Positions 33,541 to 44,683 of a DNA stretch of 64,000 bases are shown here, one piece after another (positions within the stretch are counted from its first letter, which is position 1; the number at the start of each line of letters is the position of its first letter). The stretch lies in assembly GCA_946800325.1 (NCBI GenBank), contig OX326958.1:2800001-2864000 (forward strand), in the 5' to 3' direction. Origin of the DNA: Luzula sylvatica (lineage: Eukaryota > Streptophyta > Magnoliopsida > Poales > Juncaceae). The notes below the pieces were generated by a model. It saw nothing but the letters and a program-made list of their open reading frames with translations, was not told the DNA's origin and ran no database searches. The position numbers and the translations under genes are program-made.

Positions 33541-34109
33541 TGCATGCATTAACTATTAAAGTATTTCGATGCACAAGTTAAAAGTATCTTTGTACAATAT
33601 AAATTGCACTGATCTATGCAAAATGTAACAAAATTAATATACACAACATAATGTTGTATAGCCATAGGTAATCGGGAGGCTTTACAATTTCCTTCCAATT
33701 TACCAAAGATATGACTAACATTTAATTTAAGTTTACACATTTGTCTGTTGCATTGTACAACTGAAAACCACCGAATGATGCTTTGAACAACTACAATCCT
33801 CTTGCACGTTTCAGGTGAATCAGTTAGAAACTAGAATTTTTTTTTTCTTTTCTAAGGAGAATTCTATATCACGAATTGTGTTATTTTTTAATTCAATTTT
33901 TATATGACGTCAATGAAATTGAAATTCATAACATATGACAACATATGTATCTTGTACCCAAGCATTTAACTGTCCAAATTATGAGACCATTAGAATCCAG
34001 GATTAATTAAGGTGACGCTCCATGTTACGTTGTGAACATTTCATTTAGAGATCGACTATTTATCACCGGATATTACAGCCGCCCCTTTGTCATAGTCGCA
34101 AAGATCAGA
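33314..34109. other. 5' flank of MATH-BTB gene 3
   Basis: Positions 33340-33540 match the upstream region of paralogue 1. The rest is AT-rich with no supported gene. Confidence 0.4.
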
Positions 34110-34117
34110 GATATGAG

Positions 34118-34613
34118 TAGGGGTGGGCATCCGGTCGAACCGAACCGAACCGAACCGAATAATACCAATCCGACTCAAACCAAACATAATTAGATTCAAA
34201 CCGAACCGAACAAAATTTGAACTGATTTAATACCGAACAGAATAAACCGAATTTCTTAATCGGTTTGTTCGGTAACCTAATAAGAAGATTTATAATGATA
34301 AAATTCAATCTTATTTAGCAAAAAAAATATAAAAACAAATCATATAAAATATATTTATGTTATTTCTAGTTTTACAATATGAAAATTTTAATTTTATAAA
34401 ATGAACATAATAAAAAATACAAAAATAATATTAGTTCGGTCGGTTCGGTTTAATCGATTTTGAAAATACGAAAACCGAATCCAACCGAATAAATTGAAAA
34501 TAACAATTTTTGAACCGAATCGAATCGAATAATCCGAAAAACCGAACTGATTAAACCGAATTCGGCCGGTTCGGTTGGGTTCCCAAATAAACCGAACCAT
34601 TTGTCCACTCCTG
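34118..34613. mobile_element. hAT-like non-autonomous element, 496 bp
   Basis: The ends TAGGGGTGGGCA and TGTCCACTCCTG are imperfect inverted repeats, and the 8-bp duplication GATATGAG lies at 34110-34117 and 34614-34621. Subterminal sequence is packed with CCGAAC/GTTCGG words. The predicted small proteins come from this simple sequence. Confidence 0.88.
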
Positions 34614-34621
34614 GATATGAG

Positions 34622-36330
34622 TCAATCATAGTTTTTTTTTATTCTGTATAGCTTCAAGAATTTTATATAGTTTATTTATATTTTCAATCTTACTTTATAA
34701 TAAAAATATTTCTGAGTTATATTTCTCCAAAGTGAGGCCAAATATTTCTATGGTTTATTTGAAATATTTCTTTGTAAATCTCAAGCTATCAAATATTTTT
34801 ATTTAAAAAATATAAATGGCATTGCTTAATCATTAATAAAAAAATAATATTTATCATCGAAAAAACTTTTTATTATTGTCCATGAGGTGTTTGATAGTTT
34901 CCAAGAAAAAAAAAATAGTAAAGTAAAGAATGAAAAACAATTTCAAACTAAATAATATTATCCATTTTTTTTATCTAAAAGTAGACGCATGATAAATTAG
35001 TTTGTTGATGTTTTTATTACTATATGAAAAGTAGCTTTTTTTGATAATATGAATAACGAGTATAAACTCGACAGGACATCCAAAATATCGTGACCGGATA
35101 TGGATAGTGTTACTCGAAAAATATATTTTGTTATAAATGCTTGTATAATTTCACCATCTAGATTATTTCTATTTAGAAACTTGAAAGACTTTTGGGAATA
35201 TGTACGTGTTAAATGATGATGCATGTACAATAATTATTATCATGCATCATCTAGAATATTTTATTTAGTTGTGAATAATATTTTCTGAACTATAAAAAGA
35301 AAGGTTGTGGTCATTTGTAATTCAAGACGGACATTATGAAATCATTTAATAAAGAGGTATATTTTAAATCTTCTTCGTCTTCTCATTTGTCTACATTACA
35401 ATTTACATCCAATATATTCCAAAATGATTACATTACCTTAACATATTTAAAAATATGTATAGTATGTTTAATAAATAAATAGTAGTTAAGTAAGGTATAT
35501 GATAGTTGATTAAAGAAATATGGTGGCATTGAAAAATCAATAGATATACTAATACTAATATTCAAACAAATGACAAATTTATATCAATAGAAGGTATCCT
35601 GTAATTGAAAAGGTTAAGATGATCATGTAAAAATACAAATTATTATTCAAAAAGATATATCATATTAAAAAAAAAATCATACATTTAACAGATATATCCT
35701 ATATTTTAAGAAAAAAAAAATAGAATATAAGAATCAAATATTTATTGCATTTAAAAATGTATATCATGTATTTAAAAAAGATACATGACGCCCCTAAAAT
35801 GTATTGTTTCTTGAAAAGATATATTTTAGTTCGGGCAATTTTAGATATATTCAAGGGAATCAATTCTCATTTATTTATGTCTGTCATTTTAATAAAACAT
35901 GATGCATTTTTGTAATGACAACAGTTCTATAGTCTCGAAATAAAAGCCTATATTACCCTTCATATTATTATAACTCTACCAATTATAATCAAATTATATT
36001 CTGACAACATAAAACTATTACATGTTAGAAATCATATTTATAATATATGAATACTTACAATCATAAAAACATGTCGTATTGTATATTCTAATTTTTAATA
36101 TTAAAATATCAAAACTATATAATTTTTATTTTACAATCACTAGATTTATTTTCAAACAATCATTTTTCATATTCAGAATAAATATATGAATAGTGATGTT
36201 TTAACACCTTCAAAATAAACACAAACAAATATGATTTAACATCTTAATTTATGATTTAATTATTTTAATTTATGATTAAACATATAATTAAAATGTTAAT
36301 TTTTAAAGTGTTAAATCTGACGTAAGAATG
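34622..36330. other. AT-rich intergenic stretch
   Basis: No gene, RNA or complete mobile element recognised. A TATAAAAAG box at about 35291 stands alone without a following coding region. Confidence 0.45.
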
Positions 36331-36385
36331 TCCAATACATTGTTTTTTATCATAAAGATCAAAATAAGGACGGCTGAGATCACAT

Positions 36386-36930
36386 CACGTGTTATCCGGA
36401 CACATCACTTCAGTCATCCTCAGCCTCACCCAACATATTCGGTTCTTTGCTTCCGCCGTGGGCCACCACCTATCATCCCAACAATCCAATCCTCACAGAT
36501 GGCACTCTCATACGCCCCCACCGACCAAACTCCATCTCATCCGTCCAAATTCCACACACCTAACTCCAAACTCAAATCCGACCGTCTACATGTTAAAGCG
36601 CCGCCCGAGCACAAGAGTCATGCACGGTTTGTTGCGTTGTCGCCTATTATCCTCTCGTCACGTGTCAGCTCCACAGATCAAGTCATGACAAAAAGTATTA
36701 ATTCTGTTGTAGATTGCTTTGAAACGTATGCACTGCACCTGTTTACAAGTTACACGTTTCGAGCTCTATCGCCTACGTGTTCTTCTCCGCTCAACTACAC
36801 TCGGTCTTTCATACACCATGTGCTCGGTGTATGAAAGACCATGTCGTGGTCACAGTATCCACCGACTTGAGAATCACCGCTGAGTGGCATAACAACTACC
36901 TATAAATTGCCTAATTCGCTTCTTTGTCGG
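36386..36930 (+). promoter_or_regulatory. Promoter of the DREB-type ERF gene
   Basis: A TATA box (TATAAAT) lies at 36901-36907, about 160 bases before the start codon. The DRE/CRT core ACCGAC is at 36861-36866. G-box/ABRE-like words are CACGTG at 36386-36391, CACGTGTC at 36659-36666 and ACGTGT at 36775-36780. A CT-rich leader (about 36945-37020) follows. These words are common in stress-responsive plant promoters. Their use here is inferred from position only. Confidence 0.6.
36803..36840. promoter_or_regulatory. Perfect 15-bp inverted repeat in the ERF promoter
   Basis: GGTCTTTCATACACC (36803-36817) and its exact inverse GGTGTATGAAAGACC (36826-36840) are separated by eight bases. It lies about 60 bases upstream of the TATA box. 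Confidence 0.9.
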
Positions 36931-37067
36931 CAAAGCCTCCTTTTCTCTCTCAATCCCTTTCGTTCGAAGAATTCCAAAGATATATCTTCTCTCTCTCTTC
37001 TCTCTCTCTCTCTCTCTCTTTATAAACAAACAAAAGTATTGTATAATCTTCTGAGAAGTACAGAGTC

Positions 37068-37566
37068 ATGCAAATGGGGAGGAAAGAGAAAAGTGGGAAG
37101 CAATATAGAGGGGTGAGGATGAGGAAGTGGGGGAAATGGGTGGCGGAGATTAGAGAGCCGAATAAGCGGACCCGTATCTGGCTCGGATCCTATTGCACAC
37201 CCGAAGCCGCCGCCAAGGCTTACGACACGGCTGTTTTGTGTCTCCGAGGACGCTCGGGCCGTCTCAATTTTCCTGATGAGATCGAGGGTGAGTCTAGATA
37301 CATAATTTATGGATATATATAATAATCTAATCTAATTAATAATTTAATTGATTTTTTCAATAGTTACTACTCAGGAGGAACTAACGGCAGAGTTGATAAG
37401 AAAGAAGGCCGCGGAGGTTGGTGCGAGAGTCGATGCGGTACGAGCGGGGGAAAAAGAGGAGAGGATGAGAACTGGTTTTATGAGAGAGGAGAGGAGAGTT
37501 TGGAGGGGTTTTGATCTTAATGAAGAGCCTAAGTTGGAAAGTTTTGTAGAAGAAGGGTTAGAGTGA
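37068..37566 (+). CDS. DREB-type AP2/ERF factor with EAR motif, two exons (37068-37287, 37364-37566)
   Basis: Joining the exons gives 140 aa. The intron is GTGAGT...TTTCAATAG in phase 1. The AP2 domain spans residues 13-70 ([19 protein letters not shown], then [19 protein letters not shown], ending LNFP). The valine in KWV and the glutamate in REP are the DREB-type positions 14 and 19. After the intron, residues 84-98 ([15 protein letters not shown]) and the EAR repression motif DLNEEP (124-129) resemble the C-termini of RAP2.1/DEAR proteins of DREB subgroup A-5. It is therefore probably a nuclear repressor acting at DRE/CRT sites. Most genes of that subgroup have no intron, so the intron right after the AP2 domain is unusual. 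Its promoter itself has a DRE core. An ATG two codons downstream could also start translation. Confidence 0.9.
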
Positions 37567-39843
37567 TTAGATTCGGATTAAAAAGTGAGTATGCAGTTTT
37601 TTATTTTGTAGATGGTGTTATTAAATATTAATTATATATGGTTTTTGGTTTTTGGTTTTTGGTTTTTGGTTTTTTTTTCTTTAGTTTTGTTTGGTTTAAT
37701 ACTCTCTTGGATTTTAAAAGTGCAAAAAGGAACATTTAGTTATAACTTGAAATATCGGTTAGTGCTCATGTCCCGAAAGTTCAATGATGTGCTAAACTAA
37801 TATGTTGTTAGGTTATATGATTTAATTGAATTTATATCGTATTAAAATTTAAAAATAGTATTAATTTCGACATTTATTTAATTAACGAGAACTTTGGCTA
37901 CGATCACAAATTATATACATGTTTTAACAAATAGTTTTTATTATATGTAAAATTATTTTAATGAAAGTATAACTATATGTTCGTATTTTTGTATTTAGAA
38001 TTTAGAATTTAGAATATAATTTTAAAAAGTTAATTATACTATGAATATTGTTTTTCAAAATAGACAAATGGATAACTTTTTTCTTGTTACTTTGTACGGG
38101 TAAGGATATTGATAAAAAAAAAAATTATTGGAAACAGAAAATTTAAACATGAAATGGTAATTTTATTTTTAATTCTTGTCAAATTTAAATAAATATTTTT
38201 TAAATTTAAACATGAAATGGTAATTTTATTTTTAATTCTTGTCAAATTTAAATAAATTTTTTTACATTTAAGTATTTATTTTTTCTGTCAATATCACTCT
38301 CCTTTTATAAGTTTTATAAAAAGAGGTGTGTAGATTTGGAATATTTTTGTATGTACACAAAATACAATATTTGAAAAATAATTCGAATTTTTAAAATATT
38401 TCCAATTAATTCGAAATTGATTTTATAAAAAAAAATTGTTGATCTACAACCATTAAACACAAATTATGAAAATAAACATCTCGCTAATTAAATTTCAAAT
38501 ATACCACCCGAGAGGTTTGAAATGTTGAGAAATTGGAGGACTGAAATGTTGGAGAAATGTATAAGATGATTTTTCTTTAATATATTAACTCATATAGTAC
38601 TCATATATATCTAAAATTTATATTGTTAAGTAAACAAATACTAAAATAAATATTACAATTTATTATTAAATCTTAATAATCATACTTAAAGTATTTTATT
38701 TCGCACACAAAAATCATATTTTTCAAAGAAAATAATTTGTACATCAAAAATATTACATTCAAATATTAATACGAATTTATAGCTTCATTCGTTAATTTAA
38801 GAAATTAATCAAAGATAATAATCAAACAAAATAAATACAATATTTAAATATTGATTTTGTATACATCATGTTTTAATATACTCAAATATTGACAATAATT
38901 TATGCATTTTGTTTTCAATTTTTATAATATTTGTAAGTATTAATTATATTTTAAAATATTTGTGATTCCACGAATTAGTAATGAGTCTCGCGTTAAATTT
39001 CATTAATAATTAGTAGAAAATCGCATATATTTAAAATGTTACTCGTAATTATAAATATTAAAATAAAATGATAAATTAGAAAATATTTTAAAATATTATA
39101 AAAATATAATATTTATTATATTGTTAGGTTTTTGTTGGATTGATGTGATTGATTAGTTTTTTATATGAGTTAACAATTGAAATTATAATTAACACTCAAA
39201 TGCAATAATTTTTAGTATACCTTTTTTTTTTGAAAAATGGTTTTTATTTGCGAAATAAAATAGTTTTAGCTATATCGTTTTGTAAAATACGAAATGTTTT
39301 TTAAATTTAATAATGAAATATAGCATTATTTGTTTCTTGAATAATATATATTTTTATACATATATGGGTGTAATATGGAGTGATACTTGTTCACATAGGT
39401 GGAGAGTGATGTTTCTAAAATTTAGTTTGTTATGTGTCTAATTTGATCATTATGATCATTATCGTTTCATACTTGTCTATAATGAAGATTTTCCGTTTAT
39501 AAAATTCGGTGAGACTTTATATTAGAAATCAAGTTCGATAATGCATTTAAGAACGTGTAGGTTTAACATAATTAAACAAAAAATACCATTGATCTTGGAT
39601 TCGATTCCCGTTGGTAATATCAAAAATATGAAATCAAACGTATTCACGATTCGTGAATAATTAGGTTTCCTTAGAAAAACTAACAGAAAATAATTGATTT
39701 ATAAAATATAAAACCCGATGAATAGAATCTTAATTAAGTATCGGGTTTATAAAATCCGGCCCATTAACAATTGATTAATTCGGATTTAATATTTTGCAAA
39801 AAGATATATATATATTTTGTACTTTGTAATTTTTGAATGGTAA
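37567..39843. other. 3' flank of the ERF gene and AT-rich intergenic stretch
   Basis: Includes a (TTTTTGG)n heptamer run at about 37638-37672 in the likely 3' UTR. A tandem duplication of 63 bp starts at 38139 and 38202. A tRNA B-box-like GGATTCGATTCCC lies at 39597-39609. No gene recognised. Confidence 0.45.
38139..38265. repeat. Tandem duplication, 63-bp unit
   Basis: Two near-identical copies of a unit that begins AAATTTAAACATGAAATGG and ends in TTTAAATAAAT, starting at 38139 and 38202. Confidence 0.85.
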
Positions 39844-39862
39844 CTTGTTATTTTAGATTTTT

Positions 39863-40045
39863 TTTTTTTTTTTTGAAATTTATTAGCTCGTAGGCCGACT
39901 CCCCTACTCCTACTCCTACCCCTACCCCTACCCCTACTAGACTACCTAGTTTATTTTTTCCTTTTTTCCCCAACCGGGTTCGAACCCGGGTCCTATGTGT
40001 CGTAGCCGATGGTACCATCCAAGACGCTACAACGCTGGTGGTATG
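39863..40045 (-). mobile_element. tRNA-derived SINE, 183 bp
   Basis: On the minus strand there is a tRNA-like head with an A-box-like TAGCGTCTTGG and an exact B box in GGGTTCGAACCCGG. A pyrimidine/purine-simple middle (CTACCC repeats on the plus strand) and a poly(A) tail (T run from 39863) follow. A 19-bp target duplication, CTTGTTATTTTAGATTTTT, flanks it (39844-39862 and 40046-40064). Length, head, tail and duplication all fit a plant SINE. Confidence 0.88.
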
Positions 40046-40064
40046 CTTGTTATTTTAGATTTTT

Positions 40065-41490
40065 GAATGGCTCATATGTTGGGTTGCACTTATACGACCT
40101 ACGGCCGCGAGTAGCGTATTCGATACGTATCAAATATGACAATATGATATTTTTACATAAAATTTAGTATACGATACGCATACAACCATACGATCGAGTA
40201 CGGTCATTTTTTTGAAACATCCGCCCAACATAGTTCGTATGATAACTTTGTAAATTTTGAAATGGTAGTTTAGGCATTTTATTTTTCAGAGGACAAATAC
40301 AATATTTTATTTTATTTTATTGCAATGTTAAATATGCAAATTCTCCCTTTCACACAACAAAAACAAAAATGGAGTTGAATCCATCTTTAAAATTTTAAAG
40401 ATTCAAGTCTCATAACATCTACATTAACAAGCTATATTTCATATTTCATGTTACTATGGACAAAATATCTTATAGTTTTGCAAATAGAAAATGAAAGACA
40501 AACAATAATTTTTTTTTTTACAAATAGACATAACAAATAATTTTCGAACATATTACTCTAATCCGATTCAGGACCAGTAAACTATTCCACTTCTCAATGA
40601 AATTTAGAACAACAAAAAAAAATCAAACAATTGAACTTTTATAGAAGTAATATATGTAAAACATGGAAAAAGTCTAATTTTAGTCCTTTCCACCCTAATT
40701 TATTTTTTGAGTCATTTTGCACATTCATATTTTTTTTAAATACGCATTTTGCTATCTTCATTAGTTAATGGATGACGTGGTAGGGGGCAAAATGAACAAT
40801 AACAATAAATTCGAGACTAAAATCAGACTTTTTTCGTAAAACATTTAATGAATAATAAGGAAGGGTTATGTATTTATAATTTGGCCCAATTTCACGTGTA
40901 CCCTTATAAAACATCATAATATTCACATATATCCTTAAATAGTGTGAAATTTCAGGAATACTCTTGCAAATACTTTCAAATATTATGGATACCCCTTCAG
41001 AATCCTTCAAATATCATGATTATCTCTATAAAATTCTTAAAACATCACATATACCCATATTATATAGTTTAAAAACCATCATCGTCTTTCTCGCCAATAA
41101 TATATCAGTTACCTAATTTCCAAAGTTATTTATCTATGATAATGAATAATTTTTGTTATAAAATAATATTTAAAACCATAAAAAAATCAAATATTGTTAA
41201 TTCTATCTCATAATTTGTTTTTAAAAATCATTGCCGAAATAAATATTATTCTCAAAATTTTAAATAACTACTATATTGAAATAAGGTTAAAACGGAAAAA
41301 ATATTTTGAACGAAAAAATTAAGAAATTATTAAAGTTACTTGGTTCTTCATTTGTCCATCATTGAAATAAGGTTAAGAAATTATTAAAGGTCAAAAAATT
41401 TCAAAATACTTGGTTATTCATTTGCACATGGTCTACATAAACCAACCAATTTTAAAGTTACATGAACCTTTGTCCATCATGGACCAGTTC
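40065..41490. other. AT-rich intergenic stretch
   Basis: Positions 40080-40240 hold CGATACG/CGTATC words and TATGTTGGG-like ends that resemble a decayed hAT-like element, but no target duplication was found. No gene seen. Confidence 0.35.
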
Positions 41491-41499
41491 ATTCAATTT

Positions 41500-42360
41500 T
41501 TTTGGGTCTCTATTAAATATGGAAATTTTTCAAAAAGCTCCTTAAATTTTTGGATATTGTAAACAATCCTTAAATTTACATATGTACCAATCGAAAAAAA
41601 AATTGTTATTTTTTATTCATTTTTAAAAAAATACTAATTTTTTGCAGCATATAATAATTAAAAAAATTAATATATGTTATATGTTATATATTTTTAATAT
41701 TTCATACATTATATATATTTGAATTTTATATTTTTCTGAAAAATTAACACAAAATAATAATAAGATGAACAACAATATTAAAAGAACACCTTGCAAATGT
41801 TTAGTAATAAAAAATCATGAAACTATTAAAAAATAAAAGGGGAACAAAAATAAAAACTTGATGTTTAAATAGATATTGTTCCATCAATATATTTTCAATG
41901 TGTTTATTTATTATTGTTTAATTTATTATTATATTATGTTAGTTTTTCATGAATAATAAATAAAATATTAAAATTATATAAACACAATATGTAATAATTT
42001 TATTTTTTTAAATCACTACATGTTAAGAAATGTTTATGAATTTTCTTAAAATTAATAAAAAATAACAAAAATATTTTTTTTAATCATGGCATATGAAAAT
42101 TGAAGGGTATTTGGGTCAAACAAAAATTTAATAAAATTCATAGGGGAGTATTTGAAAATAAAAATTTGGTAGAGAAATTTTTTTGGAGTTTACAAAAAGA
42201 TAAAGATTTTTTTACAATATCCAAAAAATTTAGGAGGTTAAAAATACACCAAAACACAAATATGTGAACAATCAGACAAAATAACGTAGAATCCAATTAC
42301 ATATCAGGAAAAATTAAATCATGACAAATTCGAAGACTCTCGCGCTTGTGCGGGAAAAAA
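41500..42360 (+). mobile_element. Helitron-like 3' remnant
   Basis: Collinear with the Helitron body at 15330-16046, sharing words such as AACAACAATATTA and CATGAAACTATTAAA. It ends with a weakened hairpin CGCGCTTGTGCGGG (42341-42354) and CTAGC at 42361-42365. The 5' part is missing. Confidence 0.6.
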
Positions 42361-42659
42361 CTAGCTATAATTAAGTTAAATGGTAAGAGAGTTTTGAAAA
42401 GATTAGAAAATACTGCAGACGTGCTCTCGGGCTTTGTAAAATCTCAAAAAACGGGATTTCTAAACTCTCAAAAACCAGAATTTCAAAATCCTAACAAATC
42501 CGAATCTAAAACCCTACAAAACCCGGATGTTGAATACCTGGAATTGGCGCGCGGTAATCTCCGTTGTATACAAACCCTCGACATTTCCTCTCTCTCTCTC
42601 TCTCTCTCTCTGGGCTATTGAAGCTACGATCAGCTTCATTTTTGAGTTCAGAGGCGGAT

Positions 42660-43690
42660 ATGGCGTTTGGATCTTTCCCGATCCGTCACGCAGCTGGACT
42701 GAGGTCTGTCCATACGAGGTCAGATCAACGATTCAGGTGTCAAGCTAGAAGCGAGCCCACTTCAATCCAATATCGATATGGCGCTACCTCCAATGGTGCT
42801 GGCCCTACCTTCAATCAAGAACCGATTTCAGGTATTCAGAAGTTTCTTTTCTGGTTCATTTTCATTTAGCAATTTCGGGTTCATTTTTATTTAGCAATTT
42901 CGTGCATTTATTGTTTTTCGATTTTTTCTAAAATTATCGTATGCTTGAAAGATTTATGTAAGACCTCAGTTTAACTAGCAAGAATACTCTTTTTCTGAAT
43001 TGGGAAGCTGTATCATGTAGATTTTCTTTGATCCATCCAGTATTAACCTCAAGCTAGAATAAAGAATTATCTGGATCCATTACTGGCATCAAGAACAAAT
43101 TTCTCCTTTTCGATTTGTGGATATAATGATTAATGAGTAATTTTCAAGTATTTGCAGGGACAAAAAGAGGGCAAGATTTATGCTCTTGAGCTTGCTAAGG
43201 CAAGAAAAGTCGTAACGGAGCAAGAAGAAAAGGCAAGGCGGGATCGCAAAGAGAGTGCCGAAGCTATGATCGCAAAAAGGAAGGAGGAGAAGAAAGAGGA
43301 AAAGGAAAAGAAGAGGAAATTGATGAAAGAAAAGAGGCTTCAATTGCCCTGATCGAGTCCTCTCCAGTTCACGATACTGCTTCTTCTCCAGTCTATGAAG
43401 GTAATGCACATATTTCTCCAACAATTAATGAATGTGAACTAGTTCTTCATTTGTATTGTTTCAATTTCGACACAACCTTCAAGTACTGTTACCTTGATGA
43501 AGGAAGAAATGGAGAAGAAAGAGGTTGCAAGAAAGGCACACTTGGAAGCTTCCCAAAAGAGAATTGCTCAACGCATCAAATTGAGAACTAAAGAAATGAA
43601 GAAAATGCGAAGAAGGGAGCTGCCATTGCCATTGCCATTCCTCCTCTCAGCATCCATTATCAGGTTTTTTGAACTTTCTATTTTTGCTTA
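42660..43690 (+). pseudogene. Remnant of an unidentified multi-exon gene
   Basis: A CT-rich leader (42590-42612) precedes ATG at 42660, which opens 57 codons (MAFGSFPIRHAAGLRS...) up to a GT donor at 42832. An acceptor TTTGCAG ends at 43157, followed by a highly charged coiled-coil-like stretch (ELAKARKV, EEKARRDRKES). A third open stretch at about 43494-43675 reads LEASQKRIAQRIKLRTKEM. Simple splicing of the first two pieces is out of frame. The charged exon changes frame near 43315, after which the frame EASIALIESSPVHDTASS matches the copy at 50416. I do not recognise the family. Confidence 0.4.
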
Positions 43691-44470
43691 ATTTAGTTCT
43701 CTTTCTTCTCTGTTTTTGGTACGAATTACTAATGTTTATACATATTTGACAAGAACAATTTCTATTTCTTTTATTAATTAAAATATATTGTGGATTTCTA
43801 TTTCTTTTAGTTCTCAGGTTTTTTTCACGTTTTCTCAAATAATATGATTTCAGTAAAAAATATTTATAAACATACAATATTTTATAGTGAAACAATATCT
43901 TTTGAAGAAGATGTATTTTATTTTGATTTACCGGAATCATTTTTTCAAATAATATAATTTCACTACAAAATATTTATAGACGTACAATATTTTTTAGTGA
44001 AATTATATTTATTGGAGAATATGTACTTTATATCACGTACCGTAATCATATTTTCCAAAATATTAAATTTTGAAATGCAATTTTGATGATAAAATATAAT
44101 ATTTGTATTGATATGTATTATTAAATAATATAAATATATTTGTGCGCAATTTGGGTGCAATGTGAGTGCGAATAAAAAAGAAATTATTTTTTAATTAACC
44201 AGATTTTGTTAGTCAGTCATTTTTTCTTGACTATTCTCCAAAAAAAAAAATTACTAATTTAACTATTCCGAGTAAAATAACAGTTGGATTTTTTTCTTCA
44301 CTATTCTCCAATTTTTTTTTAATAATTTTATTATTCTGTGTAAAATGACGGTTGGATTTTTCCTAAATAAAGAAATTTTGACTTCTGTTGGTAACTACTA
44401 CCCTTGGTTTAGGAGAATGAAATATTCTCCGTGTCGTTAAAGCTTTATTTTTCTCTGTTTTTCTCCACCT

Positions 44471-44650
44471 TCTTCAAACAAACTTCTCTCTTTCTCCGTC
44501 TTCTTCTTCGAACAAACTTCTCTCTTTCTCTGTCTTCTTCTTCGAACAAACTTCTCTCTTCTCTGTCTTCTTCTTCGAACAAACTTCTCTCTTTCTCTGT
44601 CTTCTTCTTCGAACAAACTTCTCTCTTTCTCTGTCTTCTTCTTCAAACCC
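44471..44650 (+). repeat. Leader minisatellite, five 34-bp units
   Basis: Units of the form CTTCTTCTTCGAACAAACTT plus CTCTCTTTCTCTGT, just upstream of the start codon of IDM1-like gene 1 and so probably in its 5' UTR. The duplicate gene has only about three units. Confidence 0.85.
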
Positions 44651-44683
44651 TAAGTTTTGCGAGAAATCACGAATCTTCCGACA

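Noticed and set aside
36328..36834. A 168-aa plus-strand frame upstream of the ERF gene
   Set aside because: Proline- and serine-rich by chance, no family resemblance, and it overlaps the promoter motifs and the inverted repeat.
37638..37672. Telomere-like heptamer run
   Set aside because: The unit is TTTTTGG, not TTTAGGG, and only about five copies exist in a likely 3' UTR. It is a simple repeat.
39960..40035. Possible tRNA gene (perfect GGTTCGAA word)
   Set aside because: No cloverleaf can be drawn. The A and B boxes belong to a SINE with poly(A) tail and a 19-bp target duplication.
40080..40245. Possible complete hAT-like element with CGATACG words
   Set aside because: TATGTTGGG-like ends are present, but no matching 8-bp flanks were found, so only a decayed fragment is likely.
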